From assembly GCF_023734775.1 (NCBI RefSeq), contig NZ_AP025732.1:1612001-1676000 (forward strand): DNA of 64,000 bases, in the 5' to 3' direction. Shown here in pieces: positions 35,350 to 47,276 of this stretch (positions are counted from its first letter, which is position 1; every line of letters begins with the position of its first letter). This stretch comes from Nostoc cf. commune SO-36 (lineage in GTDB: Bacteria > Cyanobacteriota > Cyanobacteriia > Cyanobacteriales > Nostocaceae). The position numbers and the translations under genes were made by a program. The notes beneath the pieces are model-generated. The model had not been told where the DNA came from and did no database searches. It saw only the letters and a list, made by a program, of their open reading frames with translations.

Positions 35350-38300
35350 ATGATGATTGCATTACCCGGATTTAAAATTGTCACTTTGTTAAAAGCAGGG
35401 GTAAAAGCAGTCATATACCGTGGAATCAAGGTTAAAGATGAGTGTCCGGTAATTATTAAAGGGCTACGGAAAGAACAGTGTACACCCAATAATATTGAAC
35501 AACTTAAACATGAGTATGCGATCGCTCAAAGGTTAAATACCACCGCCGCAGTCAAAGTTTACGCCTTAGAGATGCATAAGGGAATCCCTTATTTAATTAT
35601 GGAGGATTTTCAGGCGCGATCGCTCGACCAATTCTTAGACCAATTTCAACAGCCTGTTCCGTTTCTGAAGATTGCCATTGAAATCACCAGCAGACTCGCG
35701 CAAATCCACACTCATCAAATTGTCCACAAGGATATTAAGCCGCAAAATATCTTAGTTAATCTCGAAACTAATCAGGTCAAAATTGCCGATTTTGGAATTG
35801 CTGCCTTCATTCCCTACCAGCAGCAAATAGTTAGCAGTTCCAGTCGTATTGAAGGCAGTTTACCTTATTTGTCACCTGAGCAAACCGGGCGGATGAATCG
35901 AGGAATTGACCATCGTAGCGATTTGTATTCTCTAGGAGTTACCTTTTATGAGATGCTCACAGGCCAGCTACCATTTCAAGGCAAAGATCCTTTAGAGTGG
36001 GTACATTGCCATATCGCCAAATCTCCGCCATCCCCGGCAAAGCTGAACTCTGATATTCCCCAAATCCTCTGTGAGATTATCATCAAATTGTTGTCGAAGG
36101 TTGCAGAACAGAGGTATCAGAGCGCTTTAGGTTTGCAATTTGATTTGGAAAGATGCTTAAAGCAATTGGAAACAACCGGACAAATCCAATCCTTTATTTT
36201 GGGTCAGCAAGATATCTCAGAGCGTTTTCAAATTCCTCAAAAGTTGTATGGGCGAGAACCAGAAATTGCCAAGCTTCTACAAGCATTTGAGCGAGTTGTT
36301 AATCAAGGCAAACCAGAACTCGTGTTAGTTTCTGGCTATGCTGGCGTTGGTAAATCAACTCTTGTGAAGGAGATTCACAAGCCCATTGTTAGAGAACGCG
36401 GCTTTTTTATCTTTGGTAAATTTGATCAGTACAAACGAGATATTCCTTATTCCACCATTGTTCAAGCTTTTCAAACACTGACTCGACAAATTTTAACGCA
36501 GCCCGAAGATAAACTTACTACTTGGAAAAAGCGAATACAAGCAGCATTAGGCAACAATGGTAGACTAATCGTTGATGTAATTCCCGAAGTTGAATTAATC
36601 GTTGGAGAACAGCATCCTATACCAGAGTTAGGGCCTGCTGAATCTCAAAACCGATTCAATTTGGTGTTTGAAAATTTTATCAGCGTCTTTGCTCAAAAAG
36701 AGCATCCACTCACTGTTTTTTTAGATGATATGCAGTGGGCAGACACCGCTACTTTGAATTTAATTCAAACTATTATTACTAGCTCTAACATCCAGTATCT
36801 CTGCTTCATTTTGGCATATCGAGATAACGAAGTAGATATTGTGCATCCCTTCAATTTGATGATAGAGAAGGTTCGCCAATATGGAGCAATAACGACTGAA
36901 ATTATCCTTGCCCCGTTGAATCTCGCCTATGTAAATCAGTTGATTGCTGATACCTTACATAGTTCAGTAGAACAAGTAAAACCACTGGCTCAATTGATTT
37001 TTCAAAAAACTGACGGTAATCCTTTCTTTGTCAATGAATTTTTCAAAACATTACATCAAGAGAATCTGCTGAATTTTGATCCCCTGAGAAAAGGGGGGTG
37101 GCAATGGGATCTAGCTGAGATTGAAGCTCAAGGTATTACAGATAATATTGTCAGTCTGATGATTGGGCGGATGCAAAAATTACCAATAGCAACTCAACAG
37201 GTGCTTAAATTAGCCTCCTGCATCGGTAATCGCTTTAATTTAGAAGTTTTGGCACTTGTTGGCGAACAATCTTTTGAAGAAACGGCAAATGCACTTCTTG
37301 AAGCAATTTTAAGAGGATTAATTATCCCCATTGAGTCAGATGAAAGTGTGGATAAAAACTATCGTTTCTACCATGACCGAGTTCAACAAGCTGCTTATGC
37401 CCTAATTGCCGATGAATCAAAATCGGCTGTTCACCTGAAGATTGGGCAACTTTTGCTGAGAAATGCAAGTCCTGAAGAAGTGACCGAGCAAGTTTTTAAT
37501 TTAGTGAATCAACTCAATCTCGCAGTGGATCTAATTATTGAACAAACAGAAAAAGATGAATTGGCGCAATTGAATTTAATTGCTGCTAAAAAAGCAAAAT
37601 CTTCCACAGCCTACACTCCTGCTAAAAGATTTTTTAGAGTTGCCATGAATCTTTTGGCTGAAAATACCTGGATTGAACAATATGAGCAGACATTTAGTTT
37701 ATTTAGAGAATTGGCTGAGTGTGAATTTTTAACAGGTAATTTAGAGCAAGCGGAAGAATTGTTTGAGCTACTAATGCTGAAAGCAAAATCTAATATAGAT
37801 AAATCTAATATTTATACACTACAAATCAGACTCTACCAAGTTGTAGGTAGATATGAAGATGCGCTGAAATTGGGATTAGAAGCTTTAAAACTTTTTGGGG
37901 TGATATTCCCTGATATAAATGATGAAGTGCAAGGTGCGATCGCGAAGCGAAGCAGTGAAGCGCTGATCGCAATTGAGAAAACCCAGGTATTAATAAATTT
38001 ATGTGATAGACAAGTCTCTGATTTAATTAATGCTCCGGTGATCGAAGATCCAAATATTAAGATATTGATTAGTCTGTTGACGACTTTAGGCCCACCAAAC
38101 TTATCTCGGTAGACCGGATCTTTTTCCGTTAGTCGTACTTAAAGCTGTTAACTACTCGCTCAAGTTTGGTAATACGGAAGATTCATGTTTTGCTTACAGT
38201 ATGTACGCTATGCTGTTAGTTTCTATCTTCCATGATATACCTACAGGTTACGCATTTTCTGAGATGACAATTCAATTGAATGAAAAGTTAAACGATTCCA

Positions 38301-41300
38301 AACTTAGAGGAGTTGTTTTACACATTCATGGAAGCCATATCAACGTTTGGCGTAACCATATTGCTACGGATATTCCCTTTTTAGAGCGGGGATTTATCGG
38401 CTGTGTGGAAGCCGGTGATGTAACAATGGCAAACTATAACGGCTATCAAGCCTCGTGGCAAATTATCCAGTTAGGATATCCACTGACAGATACATATAAA
38501 TCTCTAGAAAAATACACCGCATTTGCCCGCCAGTCGAAATATGAGGCTGTTTATCAGACAATTAGATTACAGCAAATGCTACTGATGAATCTGCGCGGAC
38601 TAACTCACCAAAATCTGACTTTAAGTGATGATAATTTTGATGAATTATGCGCTTTATCTGTAATTACAAATGCAGGTTTTGTCAGTGGAATTATTTTTTA
38701 TCACATTATTAAATTAATTATCTTTTTTACTTATACGCGGTATACAGATGCGCTTAATTCTGCCTTAATATTATCTAATTTGCCAGTTACAACGCTGGCA
38801 TTACCAATTGAAACAGATTATATTTTATATTATTCACTGACTCTCACGGCTCTTTATTCAACAGGATCTGCTCAAGAGCAAAAACGTTTTTTAGGAACCC
38901 TAAAAGCCCATCAGCAGCAATTGGAATACTGGGCTAATCACTGCCCGGCAAACTTTTTACACAAGTCTCAATTAGTAGCTGCTGAAATAGCTCGAATTGA
39001 AGGTCAGGATTTAGAAGCAATGCGTCTGTATGAGCAATCAATTGCTTCATCTCGTGAGCAGGGATTTGTGCAATATGAAGCTTTAGCTTATGAAATAGGG
39101 GCTAAGTTTTACTTGGAGCGAGAGTTTGAATTAATTGCCAAAACCTACTTGCAAGAAGCGAAAAACGCTTATGTACGCTGGCAAGCATCTGCTAAAGTCA
39201 AGCACCTTGAAGAATCCTATCCTCAGCTATTACCACAACAACAGCTTGTCTCTAATGGAACGTTTTTCACCACAGGGGAACAATTAGACTTTTTGTCAGT
39301 AGTTAAAGCATCTCAAAGCATATCTAGTGAAATTGTTTTTTCGCGGTTGCTGAAAACATTAATGCAAATCGTGATTGAGCAAGCGGGAGCAGAAATCGGT
39401 TATTTGTTGCTGGAACATGAGCAAAATTTAGTAATTGAAGTAGAAGCTAAGGTTAATCCCCAAGTAGAAAAGCTTAATGTTTCTCTTCCTGTATTAAAGT
39501 ATGAAATTTCACAGCTTATTCCGCAATCAATACTGAATTATGTTCAGCGAACTCAAGAAACGGTGATTTTGCAGAATGCTACTGAGCAAAATCTGTTTTC
39601 CAAAGACGAGTATGTAATTCAAAAGCAACCTAAATCTGTACTTTGTTTGCCGATCATCCATCAGTCGCAATTACTTGGTATTTTATATTTAGAAAACAAT
39701 CTCATCTCTAGTGCCTTTACACAAGAAAAACTTTCCGTCCTAGAAATATTGACAGTTCAAATTGCCATTTCTCTAGAGAATGCTCGTCTTTACCAAAGTT
39801 TAGAAAACAGCCAAGAGCAACTAAACCTGGCGTTAAAATCTGCCAAAATCGGTGTTTGGAGTTGGGATATTATCAACGATCGCTTTGATTGGGATGAGCA
39901 GATTTATCAACTATTTGGGTTAACATCCGAAACCTTTGCTGGCACTTCCGAAGCAATTTTGGCTCGCCTGCATTCAGATGATCGAGAATTGCTGGCTCAA
40001 TCGTTGAGTCGAGCAATTAACGAAGGCGTGGAACATGATTTAGAATATCGAATTATTCAAGATGATGGCAGTATCCGCTACGCAGCCTGTCGGGGAAAAG
40101 CCTTTTTCAACGAAGCGGGTATTGCCACACACATGACTGGTGTTGTGCTTGATATTACAGATCGTAAACAATCTGATGCCGAACGTATCCAACTGATTGA
40201 AGAGCAAACCGCCCGTTTGGAAGCAGAAGCCGATCAACAACGGGCAACATTTTTGGCTCAAGTCAGTGCAACTCTCGCTTCTTCCCTCGATTACGAAAGC
40301 ACATTAGCAAGTGTGGCGAATTTAGTTGTGCCTTACTTTGCCGATTGGTGTGCCGTTGACTTGCTGCAAAATAACCAATCAATTCATCGCGTAGCAGTTG
40401 CTCACCAAGATCCAGAGAAAGTGAAACTCGGCTGGGAACTTCATCAGCGTTATCCAAGAAATTTGGATGCACCTGAAGGTGTGGCTAAAGTTCTGCGTAC
40501 AGGGCTTGCAGAAATGGTAGCTGAAATTTCAGATGCAGCCCTAGCAGCAGCAATCCCCGATGCAGAATATCTCAGGATTCTGCGGGAACTAGGTTTAAAG
40601 TCCTGTATAATATTGCCCTTGATCGCACGGGAACGGATTTTAGGTACTATTTCGTTTATTACTGCTGAATCAGAGCGTCGTTACAGCACGGCTGACTTGT
40701 CATTAGCAGAAGATGTTGCCCATCGAGCTGCGATCGCGATCGATAATGCCCGCCTTTACCAAGAAGCGCAGCAAGCACAAAAAACAGCAGAAAGAGCATT
40801 AGAGCGCATTGCCCGTCTCCAGTCGATCACAGCTGCCCTTTCAGAATCCCTAACACCAGCCCAAGTATCTGAAGTCATTGTAGAGCAGAGCATGGCTGCC
40901 TTGGGAGCCAGTTCTGCCCTCGTCGCCTTGCTGAATGAAACTAAAACTGAACTGGAAATTGTGCGGGCGGTTGGTTATAAGCAAGATTTGGTGGAGGCTT
41001 GGCGGCATTTTGCCATCGATTCACCCTATCCTTTAGCAGAAGCTGTGCGGACTGGGCAACCTGTTTGGGCTGAATCAACAGAAAATCGGATAGCTCGTTA
41101 CCCCCATTTGGGCCAAATGTACGCCCAATATGACTTTGAAGCCTGGATTTCTATTCCATTAATGGTAGAAGGTTGGGCAGTTGGCGGTATATCTTTAGGA
41201 TTTGCCCAGCCTCAACTACTTAGTGCTGAAGATCAAGCATTTATCTTGGCTGTTGCTCAACAATGCGCCCAAGCGATCGCTCGCGCCCATCTTTATGAAG

Positions 41301-42466
41301 CCGAACGAACCGCACGAAGCGCTGCGGAAGCTGCAAACCGCGTTAAAGATGAATTTTTAGCTGTGCTGTCTCATGAATTGCGAACACCGCTCAATCCGAT
41401 TCTGGGTTGGGCAAAACTGATGCGGAGTCGCAAACTTGACCAAGCAACAAGCGATCGCGCCCTAGAAACCATTGAGCGCAATGCCAAGTTACAAACTCAA
41501 TTGATTGAAGATTTGCTGGATGTCTCCCGCATCCTTCAGGGTAAACTTAGTCTCAACTTCGGCCGGATTTATTTGCTATCAGTCATCGAAGCTGCCATTG
41601 AAACAGTGCGTTTATCGGCGGAGGCTAAATCTATCCAGATTCAAAAATTGTCTGAATCTGGTGTCGGTCAAGTTTTAGGCGATGCCAATCGCTTGCAACA
41701 AGTCTTTTGGAATATTCTTTCCAATGCTATTAAGTTTACTCCTAGCGGGGGAGAGGTAAAAATTAAATTAGAGCAAGTTGGTTCACAGATCCTAATCTGC
41801 ATCACTGACACAGGAAAAGGGATTGCACCTGAGTTTTTACCTTATGTCTTTGATTATTTCCGTCAAGCAGATGGTGCTACAACTCGAAAATTTGGCGGTT
41901 TAGGTTTAGGATTAGCGATCGTCCGCCATCTCGTAGAACTTCACGGGGGGACTGTTCAAGCAGAAAGTTTGGGCGAAGGTAAGGGAGCAACTTTCACCGT
42001 TAGATTTCCCTGCTTACAGAATGAAAGCAAAGGAATCAAGGATACAAAAGATAACTCCTTACTCGTGGCGGCTCAGTCCTCGCCCCTAGCTGGCTTAGAG
42101 ATTCTCGTGGTAGATGATGATGCAGATATGCGAGAGTTTTTGCCCTTTATGCTAGAGCAGTATGGTGCAACTGTTACCATTGTCGCCTCAGCTAGTGAAG
42201 CATTAACTGCACTGAGTCAATCCCAGCCAAATCTGATTATCAGCGATATTGGGATGCCAGAAATGGATGGCTATATGCTGATGCGACAGATTAGGAGTCT
42301 CAAACCAGAGCAAGGTGGGACAATTCCCGCGATCGCTTTAACTGCTTATGCTGCTGAAATAGATCATCAACAAGCGATCGCTGCCGGATTTCAACAGCAT
42401 ATTTCCAAACCCGTAGATCCAGAAGAATTGGTGAAAGCGATCGCATCATTAATGAAAAGTTTTTAG
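35350..42466 (+). pseudogene. Trifunctional Ser/Thr kinase - AAA ATPase - GAF/PAS histidine kinase - REC, one frameshift
   Basis: After restoring one base near 38113 this is one protein of about 2370 residues. Order: Hanks-type kinase (HKDIKPQNI with D128, IADFGIA, SGEGSLPYLSPEQ-like activation segment), ATPase with P-loop GYAGVGKST (about residue 331), a TPR-like helical region, a first GAF, a PAS fold (GVWSWDIINDRFDWDEQI), two more GAFs, HisKA (AVLSHELRTPLNPILG), HATPase (DTGKGIAPEF, GLGLGLAIV) and a C-terminal receiver (phospho-acceptor in IISDIGMPEMDG). Such multi-sensor kinases are common in Nostoc. The open parts are 35350-38112 and 38201-42466; the shift is at CCACCAAACTTATC, one A too many. 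A start for the second half alone is not convincing. Confidence 0.88.
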
Positions 42467-43220
42467 TAAGCGTACTCCAAGTAAAAAAACGCTCGCAATG
42501 ACAGAATTTATGCAATAAATATATTGAATTCGGGTGGTCGTTTATTGAATTCGGGTGGTCGTTTATTGAATTCGGGTGGTCGTTTATTGAATTCGGGTAG
42601 TCGTTTATTGAATTCGGGTAGTCGTTTATTGAATTCGGGTGGTCGTTTATTGAATTCGGGTGGTCGTTTATTGAATTCGGGTGGTCGTTTATTGAATTCG
42701 GGTGGTCGTTTATTGAATTCAAGCAGTGGTTATACCATTTCACGAAAAATCTGATACAAATGTAAACCTTGAAAGAATTACTGTATTTAAGTTTTTTAAT
42801 TACGTTAGCGTAGCCCATTACGTTAGCGGAGCGGGGCGTTAGCCCATTGCGAATTGCGAATTGTGAATTGGTATTGAGGTGGTGTAAAACCCAGATTCTT
42901 GAACAACTTCAGACTTGTGTGTACACCGTAGCTTTACAAGGGGGGTGATTATAGTAGCCTGCCAGCTGTGGAAAACATTGTTTTATCGTTTAAATGAGGG
43001 GTCTGACCCTCTATTAATCATCTGTATCCGCCAGTGCGAAGGGGTTCTGGTTAAAACATGCTTGCTGGGAATCAACTTCCGCCCTGATTTGTAGGATGAC
43101 GCTGGCTAAACAAGCGATTAAACTATGGATAATGTCAAATCTATATGTTGCTTTTAACACCACTTACATAAATTTAATTGTTAAATCTAAAATCTCATCC
43201 TGCTATATAAAATACCACTT
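42467..43220. other. Intergenic region between two signalling genes
   Basis: Contains the 21-bp array, an STRR heptamer run (GAATTGC, 42846-42870) and about 300 bp before the cyclase start. The latter has a small hairpin-forming word (GAGGGGTCTGACCCTC, near 42998). I considered a small RNA there but found no known signature. No gene. Confidence 0.5.
42524..42733. repeat. 21-bp tandem repeat (TTGAATTCGGGTGGTCGTTTA)x10
   Basis: Nine near-perfect direct copies of a 21-bp unit from 42524 to 42712 plus a tenth divergent one. Copies 4 and 5 carry GGGTAGTCG instead of GGGTGGTCG. Because the unit is 21 bp, open frames appear on both strands (LNSGGRL and NDHPNSI repeats), but there is no start signal or conserved protein. 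It contains EcoRI-type GAATTC in each unit. Confidence 0.97.
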
Positions 43221-45806
43221 ATGTCAGCGTATCAAGCAAGTTGTGGGGAGACCGCCGATTTGATTATTGGCGTTCAAAACCAAGAAAACCGCGAATTACC
43301 AGCAAATTCTGCTCCTGTGGGTGCCCTTGCCACAAGACAAGGAAATTTTTCTACGTTTCTTGCTCCCCTGACTCAGGATACTTTTAAACAAGTCGTTCAG
43401 GATGTCGAGCAAAAATTACAGATTGTCCATCAAACCCTGTCAATGCTGGATTCTCAGGGGTTTGAAACTCTTCTGCAAGAAATGTTGCATTCGATTACCT
43501 TAAAAACCGGAGAATTACTGGGGGCAGACCGGACAACGATATTTTTATTGGATGAAGAAAAACAAGAACTCTGGTCGATTCTGGCTGAGGGTGAGGGTGG
43601 TCGCTCTTTAGAAATTCGTATCCCGGCCGATAAAGGAATTGCTGGGGAAGTCGCTACCTTCAAGGAAGTTATCAATATTCCCTTTGATTTTTATAACGAT
43701 CCGCGATCGCATTTTGCCCAAGAACAAGAAAAAAGAACTGGCTACCGCACCTACACCATGCTGGCTTTGCCGTTGTTAAATGAACATGGGCAATTAGTTG
43801 CAGTAGTACAATTACTGAATAAATTAAAATCTGGGAATAATCACAATGCTCCACTTGCAGAACGCATTGATACTAAAGGTTTTATCTGGGCTGACGAACA
43901 ATTATTTCAAGAATTTGCCCCTTCGATTCGCTTGATTTTAGAGTCCTCGCGCTCTTTTTATGTAGCCACCCAAAAACAAAGAGCAGTGGCGGCGTTGATG
44001 AAGGCGATCAAGTCCCTCTCTCAAAGCAGTCTCGACTTAGAAGACACCCTGAAACGGGTCATGGATGAAGCCAAAGAATTGATGAATGCCGATCGCAGTA
44101 CACTATGGTTAATAGACCGCGATCGCCATGAATTGTGGACGAAAATTACTCAGGATGATGGTTCAACCAAAGAGTTGCGAGTCCCTGTAGGTAAAGGTTT
44201 TGCTGGGATAGTAGCGGCTTCTGGCAAAAAACTGAATATTGCCTTTGATTTGTACGACGATCCTGACTCAGATACCGCCAAACAACTCGACCAGCAAAAT
44301 GGCTATCGCACCTGTAGCTTACTTTGTATGCCAGTTTTTAACGCCGATCAACAACTGATTGGCGTTACCCAACTCGTAAATAAAAAGAAAACTGGTGATT
44401 TTCCGGCTTATAACCCAGCTGCTTGGCCGAAAGCTCCCGACTGCTTCCAAGCTAGCTTTGACCGCAACGATGAAGAATTTATGGAAGCTTTTAATATTCA
44501 AGCGGGAGTAGCATTACATAATGCCCAGTTGTTTGCCACAGTCAAGCAACAAGAACAAATGCAACGAGATATTCTGCGTAGTCTTTCCAATGGAGTGGTT
44601 TCCACTGATAAAACTGGATTAATTATTGCCGCTAATGAAAGCGCCCAACGTTTGCTAGGATTGGGAGTAGATGACCGTTTAGAAGGTAAATTAGTTAATG
44701 ATGTCATTGGCATCAAAGAAGGTGACTTTAGCAAGTGGTATCAGGATGCTTTACATGCAGTTGACTTAAAAGGCCGCCAGCAATATTACCCTGATCGCAC
44801 ACTCGTAACTACTGGTACAGAACAGCACAGCATTAATTTATCGATTAACACAATTGCTGATGCTAGCGACAACGAGCAAGTCCGGGGGGCGCTGGTAGTC
44901 ATGGAAGACATCAGTGATGAAAAGCGGCTCAAGAGTACGATGTACCGCTACATGACCCAGGAATTAGCCGAAGAATTGCTGAAATTAGATGATGCTAAAC
45001 TAGGAGGCGATCGCAAAGAAGTTTCGATATTATTTTCCGATATTCGCGGCTACACCACTTTGACAGAAAACTTGGAAGCAGAAGAAGTGGTGAGTATGCT
45101 CAATGAATATTTTGAATCAATGGTGGAGGCTGTCTTTAAACATAAAGGCACTCTTGACAAATACATCGGCGATGCCATCATGGCTGTCTTTGGTTCTCCT
45201 CTACCATTGCAAGAACACGCTTGGATGGCAGTGCAGACATCCTTAGAAATGCGCGATCGTCTGCACGACTTTAATCAACGTCGCTATACAGATGATAAGC
45301 CCAAAATTAAAATTGGCATTGGCATCAACTCAGATACCGTGATTAGTGGGAATATTGGCTCTAGTAAGCGCATGGAATTTACCGCCATTGGCGATGGCGT
45401 TAATCTTGGCTCTCGATTAGAAGGTGTCAGTAAACAGTATGGTTGCGATATTATTATTAGCCATAATACTTTTAAACCATGCCAAGATAATATTTGGGCT
45501 AGGGAACTAGATTACATTCGTGTCAAGGGTAGGAACGAACCAGTAGCTATATATGAATTACTGGGTTTGCGTTCCAATGCGATTGAAAGCGAAAAATTGC
45601 AAGTAATTGAGCATTATCATAAAGGGCGCGAGTATTACCTCAAGCGGCAGTTTTCTCTTGCTAGAGCCGAGTTTGCCAAAGTTTTGGCAGCAGATAGCCA
45701 TGATAAAGCTGCTATGTTACATCTGTTACGTTGTCAGCATTGGTTACAATCACCCCCAACAGAATCAGATTGGGATGAAGGAGTCTGGACGTTTCAGGAA
45801 AAATAA
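43221..45806 (+). CDS. cyaB: GAF-GAF-PAS class III adenylyl cyclase, CyaB type
   Basis: An 861-residue protein. Two N-terminal GAF domains each keep the NKFDE signature of cyclic-nucleotide-binding GAFs: N200-K201...F221...D225-E226 in GAF-A and N387-K388...F413...D417-E418 in GAF-B. A PAS domain (ILRSLSNGVVSTDKTGLIIA) and the cyclase catalytic domain follow. The two metal-binding aspartates are D607 (LFSDIRGY) and D651 (YIGDAIMAVF), and the adenine-binding region is NIGSSKRMEFTAIGDGVN. A short TPR-like tail closes it. The arrangement and length are those of Anabaena CyaB1/CyaB2, where cAMP binding to GAF activates the enzyme. It is intact and probably functional. Confidence 0.93.
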   Translation: MSAYQASCGETADLIIGVQNQENRELPANSAPVGALATRQGNFSTFLAPLTQDTFKQVVQDVEQKLQIVHQTLSMLDSQGFETLLQEMLHSITLKTGELLGADRTTIFLLDEEKQELWSILAEGEGGRSLEIRIPADKGIAGEVATFKEVINIPFDFYNDPRSHFAQEQEKRTGYRTYTMLALPLLNEHGQLVAVVQLLNKLKSGNNHNAPLAERIDTKGFIWADEQLFQEFAPSIRLILESSRSFYVATQKQRAVAALMKAIKSLSQSSLDLEDTLKRVMDEAKELMNADRSTLWLIDRDRHELWTKITQDDGSTKELRVPVGKGFAGIVAASGKKLNIAFDLYDDPDSDTAKQLDQQNGYRTCSLLCMPVFNADQQLIGVTQLVNKKKTGDFPAYNPAAWPKAPDCFQASFDRNDEEFMEAFNIQAGVALHNAQLFATVKQQEQMQRDILRSLSNGVVSTDKTGLIIAANESAQRLLGLGVDDRLEGKLVNDVIGIKEGDFSKWYQDALHAVDLKGRQQYYPDRTLVTTGTEQHSINLSINTIADASDNEQVRGALVVMEDISDEKRLKSTMYRYMTQELAEELLKLDDAKLGGDRKEVSILFSDIRGYTTLTENLEAEEVVSMLNEYFESMVEAVFKHKGTLDKYIGDAIMAVFGSPLPLQEHAWMAVQTSLEMRDRLHDFNQRRYTDDKPKIKIGIGINSDTVISGNIGSSKRMEFTAIGDGVNLGSRLEGVSKQYGCDIIISHNTFKPCQDNIWARELDYIRVKGRNEPVAIYELLGLRSNAIESEKLQVIEHYHKGREYYLKRQFSLARAEFAKVLAADSHDKAAMLHLLRCQHWLQSPPTESDWDEGVWTFQEK

Positions 45807-45869
45807 GTAACGTTCTTAGGATATTCTTCCAACATCAGACAAATTGCCAACAAGAGAGTATCTTCACAA

Positions 45870-46328
45870 GTGCAATCACTCACTTTTAACCTTCTTAAAC
45901 TTCTGCTCAGATTTCTGTTTCCTACTGTTGAGGAAATTACCAGCCAGGAATTAGCTAACTTACTGTTAGATTCTGAAAAGCCCCGGCCATTACTGCTAGA
46001 TGCACGAAGTCAGACAGAGTATGCAGTCAGCCATATCGAAACAGCAGTACATATAGATCCTCTAACACCTGACCTAGCATCACTTTCAGCAATTTCAAAA
46101 GATAGAAAAATTGTTGTCTACTGTGCCGTTGGCTACCGGAGCGCAAAATTAGCCCAGCAGCTTGACAAAGCTGGGATGAAGTGCATTCATAACTTAAGAG
46201 GTGGGATTTTTCAGTGGGCAAATGAAGGCAGACCCATCTTTAAAAACGACCATCGGGCACAGGTTGTACATCCTTATAATGCAATATGGGGAAAACTGCT
46301 AAAACATACTTACCATGCTCAGGAGTGA
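45870..46328 (+). CDS. Rhodanese-like domain protein
   Basis: A 152-residue protein starting with GTG at 45870. A hydrophobic N-terminal helix (SLTFNLLKLLLRFLFP) could anchor it to the membrane. The single rhodanese domain has the active-site loop CAVGYRS with Cys85, preceded by LLLDARSQTEYAVSHIETAV and followed by LRGGIFQWANEGRP. Six-residue loops of this kind are seen in sulfurtransferases that handle persulfide. It is 63 bp downstream of the cyclase on the same strand, so co-transcription is possible. Its sulfur donor and acceptor are unknown. Confidence 0.9.
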   Translation: MQSLTFNLLKLLLRFLFPTVEEITSQELANLLLDSEKPRPLLLDARSQTEYAVSHIETAVHIDPLTPDLASLSAISKDRKIVVYCAVGYRSAKLAQQLDKAGMKCIHNLRGGIFQWANEGRPIFKNDHRAQVVHPYNAIWGKLLKHTYHAQE

Positions 46329-46358
46329 CATACTCACCGACCTAAAGGCGCTCTTAAG

Positions 46359-46432
46359 AAGGAGTAATGAGTATAAGTAATAAGTAATAAGTAAATACCC
46401 ATTTTTCATCCACTCATTACTCATTACTCCTT
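46359..46432. repeat. Inverted repeat with heptamer arrays (AAGGAGTAATGAGT..)
   Basis: A perfect 14-bp inverted repeat (AAGGAGTAATGAGT and ACTCATTACTCCTT) encloses a run of the heptamer AAGTAAT. It forms a large hairpin after the rhodanese gene and may stop transcription. It is a variant of the STRR repeats. Confidence 0.85.
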
Positions 46433-46609
46433 GACGAGTTACTTTAAAGCATTGCGTGAAGCACGGGGCTTGTCTGCGACACACTCTTCGCGTCAGACCC
46501 AAGTTTTTTGGTGATAACCAAAGGCGATTGGGAACTTCAATCTTTCCTTTCAACTTAAGAACTTTCAGTGAAGTGCTGTGTATGAAATATTGATCAAGCG
46601 CGTGAACTA

Positions 46610-46661
46610 CCTACACTGATGCTTCTCTACGAGAGGCTTCCGCCAACGCATGCAGTGTAGG
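46610..46661. other. Imperfect hairpin downstream of tnpB, possible IS200/IS605 right end
   Basis: CCTACACTG and CAGTGTAGG pair across a loop. The right ends of IS200/IS605 elements carry such hairpins and overlap the omega-RNA scaffold that TnpB uses. Its position just after the tnpB stop fits. The exact element boundary is not determined. Confidence 0.45.
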
Positions 46662-47276
46662 CTTCCTGTCCAACAGAAAGCGTAGTAGTGGATTTCTTGC
46701 GTCCTCCCTTACTTCGACTTACATCTGGACAACAGGCTTTTATCCCCCGTCCCAGAGGTCAAAATCCGTAGTCCCTCGTCTCTGAGGTTAATACTTGCGT
46801 TCACATCCCTATCATGCTTAGTTTGGCACTTTTCACAAGTCCAAAATCTTATATCTAGAGGTAAACTACCAACTTGATTCAAGCACACATGACAGGTTTT
46901 TGAACTAGGAAAGAATCTATCAACTTCTTGATATATTTTTCCTTCCCCTTCTGCCTTGTATTTCAGCATCGTGCAAAACATCCCCCATCCAACCTGATGA
47001 ATAGATTTAGCTAGACAGTGGTTTTGCATCATGCCTTTAATATTGAGATTTTCAACCACAATCACTTGGTTTTCGTTGACTATCCTACGCGATAGCTTGT
47101 GTAGAAAATCCTCACGGCAGTTAGTTATTTTTCTGTGGACTCTAGCAACAATATTTCTAGATTTAATACGGTTGTTAGATCGTTTCTGTTTTCTAGATAG
47201 CTGTTGCTGTTTGAGCTTTAGATTCTTTTCATGCTTGTTGAGTATTCTAGGATTATCAAACTTTGAGCCATCACTA

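Larger units (their letters stand above)
46329..46708. other. Intergenic region, right end of the IS605-type element
   Basis: Between the rhodanese gene and the tnpB relic. It holds the AAGGAGTAATGAGT hairpin (46359-46432), a dispersed repeat word and the CCTACACTG..CAGTGTAGG structure near 46610-46661 that may be the element's right end and guide RNA scaffold. No intact gene seen. Confidence 0.6.

Noticed and set aside
42300..42818. 172-residue and 76-residue open frames through the 21-bp repeat
   Set aside because: They exist only because the repeat unit is a multiple of three and has no stops. There is no start signal or homology, and the two strands both stay open.
42900..43200. Possible small RNA before the cyclase gene
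   Set aside because: A small palindrome is present, but there is no known RNA signature and no promoter-terminator pair that can be defended.
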